Shown here piece by piece: positions 37,618 through 45,762 of a DNA stretch of 64,000 nt (positions within the stretch are counted from its first letter, which is position 1; every line of letters starts with the position of its first letter). The position numbers and the translations under genes were made by a program. The notes below the pieces were generated by a model. The model saw only the letters and a program-made list of their open reading frames with translations. It ran no database searches and was not told the origin of the DNA. Source of the DNA: Nitrospira sp. (GTDB lineage: Bacteria > Nitrospirota > Nitrospiria > Nitrospirales > Nitrospiraceae); NCBI GenBank assembly GCA_009594865.1, contig VOPT01000001.1:93177-157176 (forward strand), written 5' to 3'.

Positions 37618-39626
37618 GGCACTCCTTCATGGACTCGCTCGCCGAGCCCCACCGCCGGCAGATACACATCGAAGATCGCGCCCACTGTATCGTTGCGCAC
37701 CTCGATGCGCCCGCGATGGTCCGAGACAATTCCATAGCTCAGAAATAACCCCAAGCCCGTCCCCTGGCCGGCCGGTTTGGTGGTAAAAAAGGGGTCGAAA
37801 ATACGGTCGACGATCGTGGCCGGCACCCCCGGTCCGTTATCCGATACGCTGACTCGTACCCACTCGTCCCCATTGAGCTGCATCCAGGCGGTACGCACTG
37901 TCACCATGCCGCGATCCCCGCAGGCAATCACGGCGTCGATGGCATTATTGAGCACATTCAACAACACGGTTTCCAATCGATCGCGGTCTCCCATCACCGG
38001 AGGCAACTCCGGCGCCAGTTCCGCCTCGATGCGCACAGAGAGCGCCGCCACACGCTCCCCCGCCATGGTCATGCACGTCCGTGCCACGCAGTTTAGATCC
38101 AGCGGTTTCAACATCGACACGGTTCCCCGGGAGAAGGTCAAAATACTGCGTGTCACGCGCGAGATCCGTTCCGCCTGCGAGCGGATCGTGAGCAGATCGC
38201 GAGTGACCTCCTCCGGGACGTTGGACTGCGCCGCATCGGCCTCCATGCACTCAATCCGGTTCAAAATGATACTCAACGGATTGTTGATTTCATGGGCGAT
38301 GCCGCTGGCGACCTTCCCCAGCGTGGCCAACCGTTCCGACAACTCCAGCTTCCGCATCTGCCGGGTGATTTCGGCCGTTTTCTCCTCCACCCGATGCGTC
38401 AGTTCGGCGTTCAACGATTCCAATTCTGTGCGCGATGCCTGCAACCGGTCGGCCATGCGGTGCACCGCGACGGCCAGTTCTTCAAATTCGTCGCCCGTTT
38501 TGACATCGAGCGGTCCATCGTAGGTGCCGCGGCTGATGGCCTCTACGCCCGTCTTCAGCACCTGAATCGGTCGGGCAATTCTGGTCGCCACATACCGTCC
38601 CATGGCCCACAGGAGCCCGATCATGACCAACCCGATCGCCGCAAGATTTCTCAGCTGATCGCGAATCGGCGCATAACTTTCCACTGGCTGCTGCCGCACA
38701 AAGATGTGCCAGGTGTTATCGGGCAACATCAGGCCGGTGACCGGAGCAAAACCCACGACTGTGTCCGTTCCGCCATGGCCGTCGTCATCCGCAATGCCCC
38801 ATCCAGGACCGGCAGACACGATCATGGCCATCAGTTGCCCCGGAATGCGATGCGCCTGGCGGGGAAGAATCGGGCAGACGAGCGGATCTCCTGCCGCATT
38901 AAACAGCATGGCATGGCCGGTCTGGCCGATGCGGATCTGATTGATCATGCCGAAGAGGGTATCGAACCGGTAAGACGCTTTAACGGCGCCGATCACCGTG
39001 TGGTGACGATCATCGAGGATGGGGACGGCAATATCGAACGTTTCTTCAGGGGTTCGGAACGACCCCACCTGCGCGGGCATCATCCCGCTGAGATAGACAT
39101 GGTCGATGCCTCCGGCGCGCACCGCTTCCCACCATGGCTCCCCGCTGAACGAGTAATGATCCGGCTCGGAACTGGAGGCGACGAGCGCTCCATATTGGTC
39201 GACAATCAACAGGCCGACGAGTTTGTCGCCGCTTCTGACCTTGGTATCCAGAAGAAACCGTGACAGGTCTCGATGCAGGAGCTTGGCTGCAGCGTCCTTG
39301 CCCTTCTCCCAGACCTGCGTACGGGTCTGAATGATACGCTCGGTTTCCTTTCGATCTTGGGGGTAGGAGGCGTTGGCCGCTTCAACCGGCTGGCGGACTC
39401 GCAACGGTGCGGACCCCAGCAGTCGAGCGGCCTGGATCTCGCTTTGCACGAGCATCGTCACCCGGTCGGCGGCTTGGATCGCCACCGCTTGCAGATTGCC
39501 GCCGATGACGTCGCGCAGCGACTGCATGCCGGACATATAGGCGAGCACCAGCCCGATCAGCAACGGGATGCAGCCAACCAGCACAATGGCGAGTACAATA
39601 CGGCCCTTGATGGTACGAATCGTCAT
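37593..39626 (-). CDS. Membrane sensor histidine kinase with Cache-type sensor and HAMP
   Basis: A 677-residue sensor kinase. The first membrane helix is at about 10-32 and the second near 325-345. Between them is a large periplasmic region with Cache-like features (VDQYGALVASS, then WWEAVRAGG, then GHAMLFNAAGDPL). A HAMP domain follows (RIARPIQVLKTGVEAIS) with a coiled coil. The H-box is VASGIAHEINNPLSII, and the ATPase domain has NVLNNAIDAV, DNGPGVP and GTGLGLFLSYG. The frame opens at GTG 39632, but ATG 39626 is better placed after the G-rich stretch. It overlaps the response regulator, its probable partner, so the signal is sensed outside the cytoplasmic membrane. Confidence 0.95.
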   Translation of the reverse strand: MTIRTIKGRIVLAIVLVGCIPLLIGLVLAYMSGMQSLRDVIGGNLQAVAIQAADRVTMLVQSEIQAARLLGSAPLRVRQPVEAANASYPQDRKETERIIQTRTQVWEKGKDAAAKLLHRDLSRFLLDTKVRSGDKLVGLLIVDQYGALVASSSEPDHYSFSGEPWWEAVRAGGIDHVYLSGMMPAQVGSFRTPEETFDIAVPILDDRHHTVIGAVKASYRFDTLFGMINQIRIGQTGHAMLFNAAGDPLVCPILPRQAHRIPGQLMAMIVSAGPGWGIADDDGHGGTDTVVGFAPVTGLMLPDNTWHIFVRQQPVESYAPIRDQLRNLAAIGLVMIGLLWAMGRYVATRIARPIQVLKTGVEAISRGTYDGPLDVKTGDEFEELAVAVHRMADRLQASRTELESLNAELTHRVEEKTAEITRQMRKLELSERLATLGKVASGIAHEINNPLSIILNRIECMEADAAQSNVPEEVTRDLLTIRSQAERISRVTRSILTFSRGTVSMLKPLDLNCVARTCMTMAGERVAALSVRIEAELAPELPPVMGDRDRLETVLLNVLNNAIDAVIACGDRGMVTVRTAWMQLNGDEWVRVSVSDNGPGVPATIVDRIFDPFFTTKPAGQGTGLGLFLSYGIVSDHRGRIEVRNDTVGAIFDVYLPAVGLGERVHEGVPWGLQEKS

Positions 39627-39698
39627 CCCCACCCCAGAGAAGACATTCTAAACAACCGGCGGAAGAAAACGCCACCGTACCGTCACTGCGCCCAATGA

Positions 39699-40502
39699 TC
39701 AAGACAGAGGCGGCACCTCCTTTGGTTCGTGCGGCGAACGGGCAGAAAACAGCGCCGTCTCCCTGGGCGTGACCGATTGCGAACGCCACCGCCTGGCACG
39801 ATGGAAGAGCCACAAGAGACATCCCGAGAGACTCATCAAAAGAATAGGCACACCGGGAACGTTCAAGAGGGTTTTCTCAAACCCGAAGAAGTTCAACTGA
39901 TGCAATTGCATCACGGCAAAATGCACCCGCCGCCAGCGACCTTCGTCTTCGAGGATCTCCCCCGTCTGGCGATCCAGCACAATTTCCGTGGCATCGGCAT
40001 CGTCGAAGCGGACCCGCACGGCATCCTGGGCTCGCTTCTTCTTGCGAGGCGTATACCGCTCCATCTCCACGCCTGTTACCGCTGCCGGCGCTCGTACGTA
40101 CTGCTGCGCAATGACGGGCGCGAGGTCGGACGAAATGGGCGACAGGCGCTCGCCGGTCCGGGCGTCGAGCAAGAGCGTGGTGGCCACGCCCTCCCCCCGC
40201 ACTTTGAGTTCATAGAACAGGCGGCCGAAATCCGACCGCAACAAGACCTGCTCGATCGAGGCCCGCCCGCCCACGGCCTCCTTCGCCGCGACGATCGCTC
40301 GATCCACCGGCAGTGTGGCCGTTTCCAGCGACGGGCCAGGCAGCGGTCGAACCTTCTCCTTATAGTGGTCGTCCCAATAGAGAAATTTCGCGTCCGCCCA
40401 CAATAGGCCGGTGACGACAGACAGCAAAAGAAATCCCAACGCCGCCATGCCGAACCAGCGATGGACCAGCCTGACAATCCGCTCGGATCCGCCGCGACTC
40501 AT
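39699..40502 (-). CDS. PepSY-associated transmembrane protein
   Basis: A 267-residue membrane protein of the PepSY-TM type. An N-terminal basic segment and helix (RLVHRWFGMAALGFLLLSVVTG) is followed by a periplasmic region with two PepSY-like repeats (PVDRAIVAAKEAVGG and the EIVLDRQTGEI block), then a C-terminal helix (VPGVPILLMSLSGCLLWLF). Members sit beside TonB-dependent receptors and are thought to help in iron-siderophore or metal uptake, possibly as reductases. The start is only one base after the DUF4198 stop, so this is the last gene of the receptor operon. Confidence 0.85.
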   Translation of the reverse strand: MSRGGSERIVRLVHRWFGMAALGFLLLSVVTGLLWADAKFLYWDDHYKEKVRPLPGPSLETATLPVDRAIVAAKEAVGGRASIEQVLLRSDFGRLFYELKVRGEGVATTLLLDARTGERLSPISSDLAPVIAQQYVRAPAAVTGVEMERYTPRKKKRAQDAVRVRFDDADATEIVLDRQTGEILEDEGRWRRVHFAVMQLHQLNFFGFEKTLLNVPGVPILLMSLSGCLLWLFHRARRWRSQSVTPRETALFSARSPHEPKEVPPLS

Positions 40503-40503
40503 G

Positions 40504-41313
40504 TTACTGCCCCATGGGGCGCTCGCCCCTCACCTGCAACGCCAGCGTGCTGCGATGGCGCACGGCCTCATACGCTGTCCCTTCGAACTCGCCCGGGGTC
40601 TTTTCGACATGGATCATCTCCAACACGTACCGGCCAGGCCACAGTGGAGTGAAGGACACGATGCCTTCGGCATCCGTTTTGAGCTCCTTGTCCCAGCCAT
40701 TGGGCGCATGCACCAGCACCTGCGTCCCCGGCAGGCGTTGCCCGTTGAAGATCGCTTTCACGACGATCTCGCTCCCCGGCCCAGGGGTCACCCGGCCGGA
40801 CGCCAAATTCAGGCCGCTTGTGAGCGGGATCAGGTCGAGCGCCAGTGGTGTCGAGTGGTCCCGCTCGTGCTCGTTGACCCGGCTTTCTTCCAGGCAGACG
40901 AAGTAGGTTCGCGCATAGAACATCGGCTTGACGATGCCCAGATCATGCTTGCGCAGATCCTGCACCGGCGCTTTCGCCTGCTCTGCGACCACCGCGTTCC
41001 GCCCCGGCAGGCAGGATGAGAGGGCACCGGCAAAGTGGTTCACCTCCTTCGTCAGCGGGACGTCGGTCTTCCCGCGCTTCGGATCTTGCACGCGCACTGT
41101 CACGCCGTCGATGGAATCGAGCCGCCCCCCGCGTTCTTCCCGTAAGAATTCGGCATATTCCCCGAAGTACACCTTGACTGGTTGTCCCTGATCTGCCAGC
41201 GCCGTGGCTTCCGTCTCCACCCAGACGAAATGGGCCTCTGCCGGAATAGCCTCCAACAACCCGGCCACCAATAAGATTCCCCACAATCCACGATTGAACA
41301 GGTTCCGATTCAT
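40504..41313 (-). CDS. DUF4198 domain-containing periplasmic protein
   Basis: A 269-residue secreted protein. ATG 41313 is chosen because it gives a signal peptide (LWGILLVAGLLEAIPAEAHF), with AAAGGA upstream. Mature AHFVWVETEATAL and VKVYFGEYAEF, then a C-terminal Ig-like domain (LPGTQVLVHAPNGWDKEL, TDAEGIVSFTPLWPGRYVLE), are typical of DUF4198. DUF4198 proteins are common in nickel, cobalt and iron uptake loci and may bind or hand over metal. It lies between the TonB-dependent receptor and the PepSY protein, all on the same strand. Confidence 0.85.
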   Translation of the reverse strand: MNRNLFNRGLWGILLVAGLLEAIPAEAHFVWVETEATALADQGQPVKVYFGEYAEFLREERGGRLDSIDGVTVRVQDPKRGKTDVPLTKEVNHFAGALSSCLPGRNAVVAEQAKAPVQDLRKHDLGIVKPMFYARTYFVCLEESRVNEHERDHSTPLALDLIPLTSGLNLASGRVTPGPGSEIVVKAIFNGQRLPGTQVLVHAPNGWDKELKTDAEGIVSFTPLWPGRYVLEMIHVEKTPGEFEGTAYEAVRHRSTLALQVRGERPMGQ

Positions 41314-41359
41314 CAGCGTGATTCCTTTCTGAAGTCCGGCCAAAGGCTGCGGATTCCCG

Positions 41360-43546
41360 CTAAAATTTCCAGGAGACACCACCGTAAAAATTGCGGATTT
41401 CTCCGGGCTGAATGCCGAGGAAACTGCCGGTGGTGCGTTGCGCGATGAATGATTCATCCGTCAGGTTGCGCACACCGGCGAAAATGGCCCACTTCGCCTT
41501 CGGCGGCGCGTAATTGAATCGGAGGTTCCAAATCGTATAGGACGGGATGGCGCCGTTTGTTCCCAGCGCATTTTCCGTCTGCGTATTCGCGCCATCGGTA
41601 AATTGCTGCGCGACATACGTCGCATCGGCTTCAATCGACGCGCCGGTCGGGTGGTAATAGCCCACCAATCCGTAGAACGTCATGCGCGGGGCATAGGGAA
41701 GATCTTTTCCATCCGTCGCACCGAACAGGGATTTCGGTCGTAAAAGGGTGATGCTTCCTCTCGTAACGAAGCCTTGCAGCGGGCGAACCATTTCGCCCCA
41801 ATCGAGGCTCACGGTACTCTCGATTCCTTCCATCAGCGTCTTTCCGGCATTCACGAATTGGCTGCCTTGCTGGACGATCTGATTGCTGAATTCGGTGCGA
41901 AACAGGGCGACTTCCGCACTCACACCAGGCACAAGGACAGACCGGATTCCGACATCCGAACTCAGCGCGCGTTCTGCCGAAAGATCCTGGGTGGTTCCAC
42001 TTGTCGGATCGACTGCATTGGCGAAGGTTGGCGGCCGGAATGTCGTATGAACATGGCCGAACAGCATACTGTCCGGAGTGAGTTGATACTTCACCCCCGT
42101 TCCATAGATGAGTCCTTGCGTCGTTTTGTACCCCTTGAAATTCCCTCCCGCCGGTGGGACGGCGTTCATCGTCTCACGACTTTGATTGACCTGCTCCCAG
42201 CGTATGCCCGGGGAAATGGTGAGGGCCTCCGTCAGGCGAATGGCCGTTTCCGTATAGGCGGCATAGGCCACCGACTCCAGATCGGCATTGTTCGTGGTGC
42301 GGCTGATCTTCGAGCCGGCCGTGCCGATCCCAGTGATGTCGGTCAGGCGCTCGGCGTGATACCGCACCCCGGAGGTGATCTGTTGATCCAGTCCAAACAG
42401 CGAAAATTTGAACTGATGTTGCGGCATGACGCCGAAGACATTGAACTTGCGCAAAAAGTTCGTGCTAGTGGAGAGCAGCGTGCCGTTGGCGGCCTGGTCC
42501 TGGATATACCAATTTCGCTCGAAGACGTTTCCGTAGACAATGATCTTCGCGGTATTGTGGGCGTCGATCTCCCGGCTTGCCGTCACGTCGATGGCTCCGC
42601 GCTGCCCTTTGAATTCATCGTTCGGTTTGCCCGCCAGCGTGCGATCGTTCCGGTATTGCGTGGGCGTGATGCTTCCAGGCGTCTGCGTCGTTTCGTCGTA
42701 CCAGGAGATGTTGGTCGTAATGCGGGTTCGATCGTCAGGATTGGCTTCAAATCGCATCGTGAAATCGTCCAACTGCGACTTGCTGTGATCCCTGAAGCCG
42801 TCAGATTGGCGCCGGACGTATCCGAGCTGCGCGCCAAAGTTTCCGAAATAGCCGCCGTACTGGGTGTCCGACTGAAACAAATTGAAACTACCGAACGTAT
42901 TCGTCGTGGAAAACGTCGGTGTCGTGGGAATCCCCTTCCGGATAAAATTAATCAGGCCTCCCTGCGTGTTCGGTGAATAGAGAACCGACGCGCCTCCTTT
43001 AATCACCTCTATATGATCGACACGCTCGATCGGGACCATGTAATACGTCGACGCATCGCCGAACAGAGCCGGCTGAATGGGAATATCGTCCATCATCAGC
43101 AGAATATTTTTACTGCGCCGAGGATCCATCCCCCGGATGCCGATGTTCGGCCGCAATCCCTGACCATATTCGTCCAACACGTTGACACCGGGCACGCGGC
43201 GCAACATTTCGTCGGCATTTTTCGGCCTGGCCCGCTGAATTTCCTCCCGGGTGACCACGTTGACCGAGCCTGCGATGTCCTTTACCGATTCCTGATCCGG
43301 TTCGTTTCGTTCATGAACGTCTTTCACCATCACTTCGGGAATCTTCACCGGCTTAGACTTCGGCAATGGCGCGCCTTCGGCCACAGCACCTGCGCCTTCC
43401 TCTTTGGACTCGGCCGAAACGGCCTCTCGGCTTGGAACACCCGCCTCTATGCCCTCAGCCTGAGCAGAGCTGCTCACGCCACAGATAAGTCCTATTGCCA
43501 ACAAACACACGGCCCCTCCCCCCATGCCCCGGATACATCCCGCCAT
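41360..43546 (-). CDS. TonB-dependent outer-membrane receptor, FecA-like
   Basis: A 728-residue receptor. A signal peptide (to about residue 31) is followed by an N-terminal region with the TonB-box zone, then the plug domain: VNVVTREEIQRARPKNADEML, RRVPGVNV, GIRGMDPRRS, VEVIKGGASVLYSP-like GGASVLYSPNTQGGLINFI. A 22-strand barrel follows and ends in a terminal aromatic, GGVSWKF. The plug resembles FecA-type ferric-dicitrate receptors, so an iron chelate or other metal complex is the likely cargo. ATG 43546 follows AAGGAGA. It heads an operon with DUF4198 and PepSY genes. A strong terminator hairpin lies just upstream, in its leader. Confidence 0.9.
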   Translation of the reverse strand: MAGCIRGMGGGAVCLLAIGLICGVSSSAQAEGIEAGVPSREAVSAESKEEGAGAVAEGAPLPKSKPVKIPEVMVKDVHERNEPDQESVKDIAGSVNVVTREEIQRARPKNADEMLRRVPGVNVLDEYGQGLRPNIGIRGMDPRRSKNILLMMDDIPIQPALFGDASTYYMVPIERVDHIEVIKGGASVLYSPNTQGGLINFIRKGIPTTPTFSTTNTFGSFNLFQSDTQYGGYFGNFGAQLGYVRRQSDGFRDHSKSQLDDFTMRFEANPDDRTRITTNISWYDETTQTPGSITPTQYRNDRTLAGKPNDEFKGQRGAIDVTASREIDAHNTAKIIVYGNVFERNWYIQDQAANGTLLSTSTNFLRKFNVFGVMPQHQFKFSLFGLDQQITSGVRYHAERLTDITGIGTAGSKISRTTNNADLESVAYAAYTETAIRLTEALTISPGIRWEQVNQSRETMNAVPPAGGNFKGYKTTQGLIYGTGVKYQLTPDSMLFGHVHTTFRPPTFANAVDPTSGTTQDLSAERALSSDVGIRSVLVPGVSAEVALFRTEFSNQIVQQGSQFVNAGKTLMEGIESTVSLDWGEMVRPLQGFVTRGSITLLRPKSLFGATDGKDLPYAPRMTFYGLVGYYHPTGASIEADATYVAQQFTDGANTQTENALGTNGAIPSYTIWNLRFNYAPPKAKWAIFAGVRNLTDESFIAQRTTGSFLGIQPGEIRNFYGGVSWKF

Positions 43547-43602
43547 GATTATGTGTTCTCCTTGTTCATTCACGGACCCCCAGAAAGACATCAGCCCACA
43601 AT

Positions 43603-43637
43603 AAAAAAGCCCAAGACCCTGTTGGTGGTCTTGGGCT
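43603..43637 (-). terminator. Intrinsic terminator upstream of the TonB-dependent receptor
   Basis: AGCCCAAGACC (43608-43618) pairs with GGTCTTGGGCT (43627-43637) in an 11-bp stem. On the minus strand it is followed by a T-rich tract (TTTTTTATTG). It lies after the Com-like gene stop and 57 bases before the receptor start, so it ends the upstream gene or attenuates receptor transcription. Confidence 0.85.
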
Positions 43638-43686
43638 CTGGACACTCACGGTCCTTTGGCCTCTAGGACATGCCGGCAGCGGGGGA

Positions 43687-43875
43687 TTAATTCGCGAGCA
43701 TCGCCGGCGGCCTCCCTTCAATCGCATCAAACCCAATGGTGACGAGACGCCGGCATCGTTTGCACTTGATTTCAATGCCCGCTTCGGCCCAGCGAGCCAC
43801 CAGTTGTCCGCACCGGCACCGCACATCGTCGCAAGTCAGCATCCGGGCAGGGTCACGCTTCGTGCTGTTCGTCAT
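43687..43875 (-). CDS. Small Com-like zinc-ribbon protein
   Basis: A 62-residue protein whose core VRCRCGQLVARWAEAGIEIK, then CKRCRRLV, gives two Cys pairs (C-x-C and C-x-x-C) of a zinc ribbon, close to the Com family named after the phage Mu translation regulator. Such proteins may bind RNA or DNA. GGAGGAAG precedes the ATG, so the gene should be translated. It sits directly before the terminator and receptor gene, so a regulatory role for the receptor is conceivable but unproved. Confidence 0.7.
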   Translation of the reverse strand: MTNSTKRDPARMLTCDDVRCRCGQLVARWAEAGIEIKCKRCRRLVTIGFDAIEGRPPAMLAN

Positions 43876-43888
43876 ACCACTTCCTCCG

Positions 43889-43911
43889 GCGACGGGTTTT
43901 TCTGCCGTCGC
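43889..43911. repeat. Short hairpin between the Com-like gene and the secreted-protein gene
   Basis: GCGACGG (43889-43895) and CCGTCGC (43905-43911) form a 7-bp stem with a T-rich loop, between the stop of the 44391-43930 gene and the Com-like start. There is no T-tract after the stem in the direction of transcription, so termination is uncertain. Confidence 0.45.
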
Positions 43912-43929
43912 TTCCCATTACCTTCGAAT

Positions 43930-44391
43930 TTATTTAAAAGCGATTCGTTTGAGCTCGACCGCCGGGAGTTCGACCTCGCCAAAATCCGATTGCCCCTTAA
44001 AACTTCCCGCGATGGCCAGAGTGAATTCTCCGGCCTTTCCATCGTTCAGCGTAATCGCCACCGCCAGCGGCGTGCCGTTTCCAGATGATTTCACGTCGAT
44101 CGTTTTGATGACATCGAACTTGATCTTGACCGTGGCGGTGCCGCGTTTGACCGGCACTTCCTTCAACTCGTGCGGAACGAACGCAGTCTCACTGATTTTC
44201 TCTTCCCAGTAGAAGATGACGCCGTGCACTTCGGTCTCGACACCTTTTACATCGGTCGCCACGACCTGAAACGCCTTCTCGCCTTTTGGCTGCGCGAGCG
44301 CTGTCTCGGCCCCCAAACACAACAGGCAGGCGCTGCACAGCACAGCGCCCATCCATCCGCTCCCCATCTTCTGTATGCCGCTGTTCATCAT
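43930..44391 (-). CDS. Secreted hypothetical protein of a metal-uptake cluster
   Basis: A 153-residue protein with a signal peptide (cleavage near TALAQ) and a beta-rich mature domain without cysteine (VHGVIFYWEEKISETAF, then VKIKFDVIKTIDV). AAAGGAG precedes the ATGs at 44391/44388 at good spacing. I do not recognise the family. It lies 37 bases after the tonB-like gene on the same strand and ahead of the Com-like gene and receptor operon, so a periplasmic helper in metal uptake is a guess from position only. Confidence 0.65.
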   Translation of the reverse strand: MMNSGIQKMGSGWMGAVLCSACLLCLGAETALAQPKGEKAFQVVATDVKGVETEVHGVIFYWEEKISETAFVPHELKEVPVKRGTATVKIKFDVIKTIDVKSSGNGTPLAVAITLNDGKAGEFTLAIAGSFKGQSDFGEVELPAVELKRIAFK

Positions 44392-44427
44392 GAAACTCCT
44401 TTGATCCCGGTGTGATAACGTTGCTGC

Positions 44428-45477
44428 TTAACTTTCAAGCCGATAGGCAATCGGCACGAGAATGGTAATGTGCTCTTTCCCCAGCGGATGTTTCAGGGCA
44501 AGCGGGGATGCTTTTCGCAACACCGAAATGGCATCCTGATCGAGCAAACCGTGGCCGGAGCTCTCGGCAATCAAACATTCGAGTATCGTTCCGTCATGGC
44601 GGATCACCGCTTCCAGCACGACCTTGCCTTCCCACCGGCGCGCCCGCGCCTGCCTGGGATATCGTTTCAATTCTTCAATCCGTGTCCACAGCGATTCCGC
44701 CAACCACCCCAGATCGGCCTGCGCGGGCGCCACTTCCCGCACCTCACGATGCGCGACTGGACTCTGGCGCACCACCACCGGCTCCGATTCGACCGTACGC
44801 TGCGACTCACTGGGGGAAGACGTTGCACGTACGACAGGCATGTCAGACTCGACGACCGCCTGCGCGACGATGGCCGGCTGCTCTACCGCGGTCGCCGAAG
44901 TCTCAACAGGAACCGCCGACTCCTGCACCACTGCTTCCGACAACTGCGCCGTCACCATCTGGCTTTCGATGGGCTGAACAATGTCATGACTTTCCTGCTG
45001 CACGACTTCTTGGGCGTGAGCCACGACGGCAAGTGCCTCATGAACCGATTGAGACACGACGGACTGAACCTCAGTCACGACGGCCTGTCGTTCCTGGGGT
45101 ACAGCTCGTTCCACCACCCGCGGCGTGACTTGTGTAGCCTGAACCGTTTGAACCACTGCCGTCCGCTCCACGACCTGGGGAACCGGCGCTGGGGAAGGCT
45201 GCGACACCGGACGAGACACTGGCTTTTTCGGTTGTGGCGGTTCCGAGACTGGTTGTTGTGAAGGGGTGGGCTTAGCGGCAACAGGACTCGGCGTGGGCGC
45301 AGGTTGCAACGCGACGTCCCATCGAAAGGGCTCCGGTTGCCGGTGAGGCGTCACCTCCATCACAGCCTGCATCGCAAGGGCCACAAGGCCGCCATGCAGC
45401 ATCAATGAGACCAGCCACCCCCCGCTACGAGATCCGCGTACACGCGCCATATGAGCCGTGAGTGCAACTTCCGACAT
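44428..45477 (-). CDS. TonB family energy-transducing protein
   Basis: A 349-residue TonB-like protein. ATG 45477 follows GAGGGAGG at good spacing; the frame runs upstream to 45540. It has one N-terminal membrane helix (GGWLVSLMLHGGLVALAMQAV) and a Pro-rich linker (PAPTPSPVAAKPTPSQQP) with a long Val/Gln/Glu-rich spacer. The C-terminal TonB domain (about 260-349) has YPRQARARRWEGKVVLEAV and a later SGHGLLDQDAI. It should couple the ExbBD motor to the outer-membrane receptor encoded downstream; ExbBD is not in the window. A Fur-type box and a leader terminator lie upstream. Confidence 0.9.
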   Translation of the reverse strand: MSEVALTAHMARVRGSRSGGWLVSLMLHGGLVALAMQAVMEVTPHRQPEPFRWDVALQPAPTPSPVAAKPTPSQQPVSEPPQPKKPVSRPVSQPSPAPVPQVVERTAVVQTVQATQVTPRVVERAVPQERQAVVTEVQSVVSQSVHEALAVVAHAQEVVQQESHDIVQPIESQMVTAQLSEAVVQESAVPVETSATAVEQPAIVAQAVVESDMPVVRATSSPSESQRTVESEPVVVRQSPVAHREVREVAPAQADLGWLAESLWTRIEELKRYPRQARARRWEGKVVLEAVIRHDGTILECLIAESSGHGLLDQDAISVLRKASPLALKHPLGKEHITILVPIAYRLES

Positions 45478-45529
45478 TCTCAGACCTCCCTCGCTCGACA
45501 ACCTAACCAGATCCGTTCCACCAACAAAC

Positions 45530-45565
45530 AAAAAGCCCAAAGCTGTCGTGAGACAACTTTGGGCT
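45530..45565 (-). terminator. Terminator hairpin in the leader of the TonB gene
   Basis: AGCCCAAAG (45534-45542) pairs with CTTTGGGCT (45557-45565), with an inner TGTC-GTGA-GACA stem; on the minus strand TTTTTGTTTG follows. It sits 53 bases before the TonB start and downstream of the Fur-box promoter, so transcripts from that promoter must pass it to reach the gene. Confidence 0.8.
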
Positions 45566-45667
45566 CTGACCGCAGGGGTCGCTGGCCTTATTCGAATGTG
45601 GTGCGAACTCGACGCACGCTCCGCGTCGCTGCCCCAAACTTACGAGAGGCTCCCTCCCGGCAAGTTT

Positions 45668-45709
45668 TGATAGCAATTCTCAATATCATGATCGCGAAAC
45701 AGTTGTCAA
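45668..45709 (-). promoter_or_regulatory. Fur-box-like sequence over a sigma-70 type promoter
   Basis: On the minus strand TTGACA (45704-45709) is followed after 16 bases by GATATT (45682-45687). Overlapping the -10 and start region is TGAGAATTGCTATCA (45668-45682), which fits the Fur consensus TGATAAT-N-ATTATCA at most positions. This suggests iron-repressed transcription of the TonB gene. The rest of 45478-45762 shows only the terminator hairpin. Confidence 0.6.
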
Positions 45710-45762
45710 TGCGCAGATGGTCACAATGGCGACAGAGCACACCATGTATTTCGTGCGAGTCT

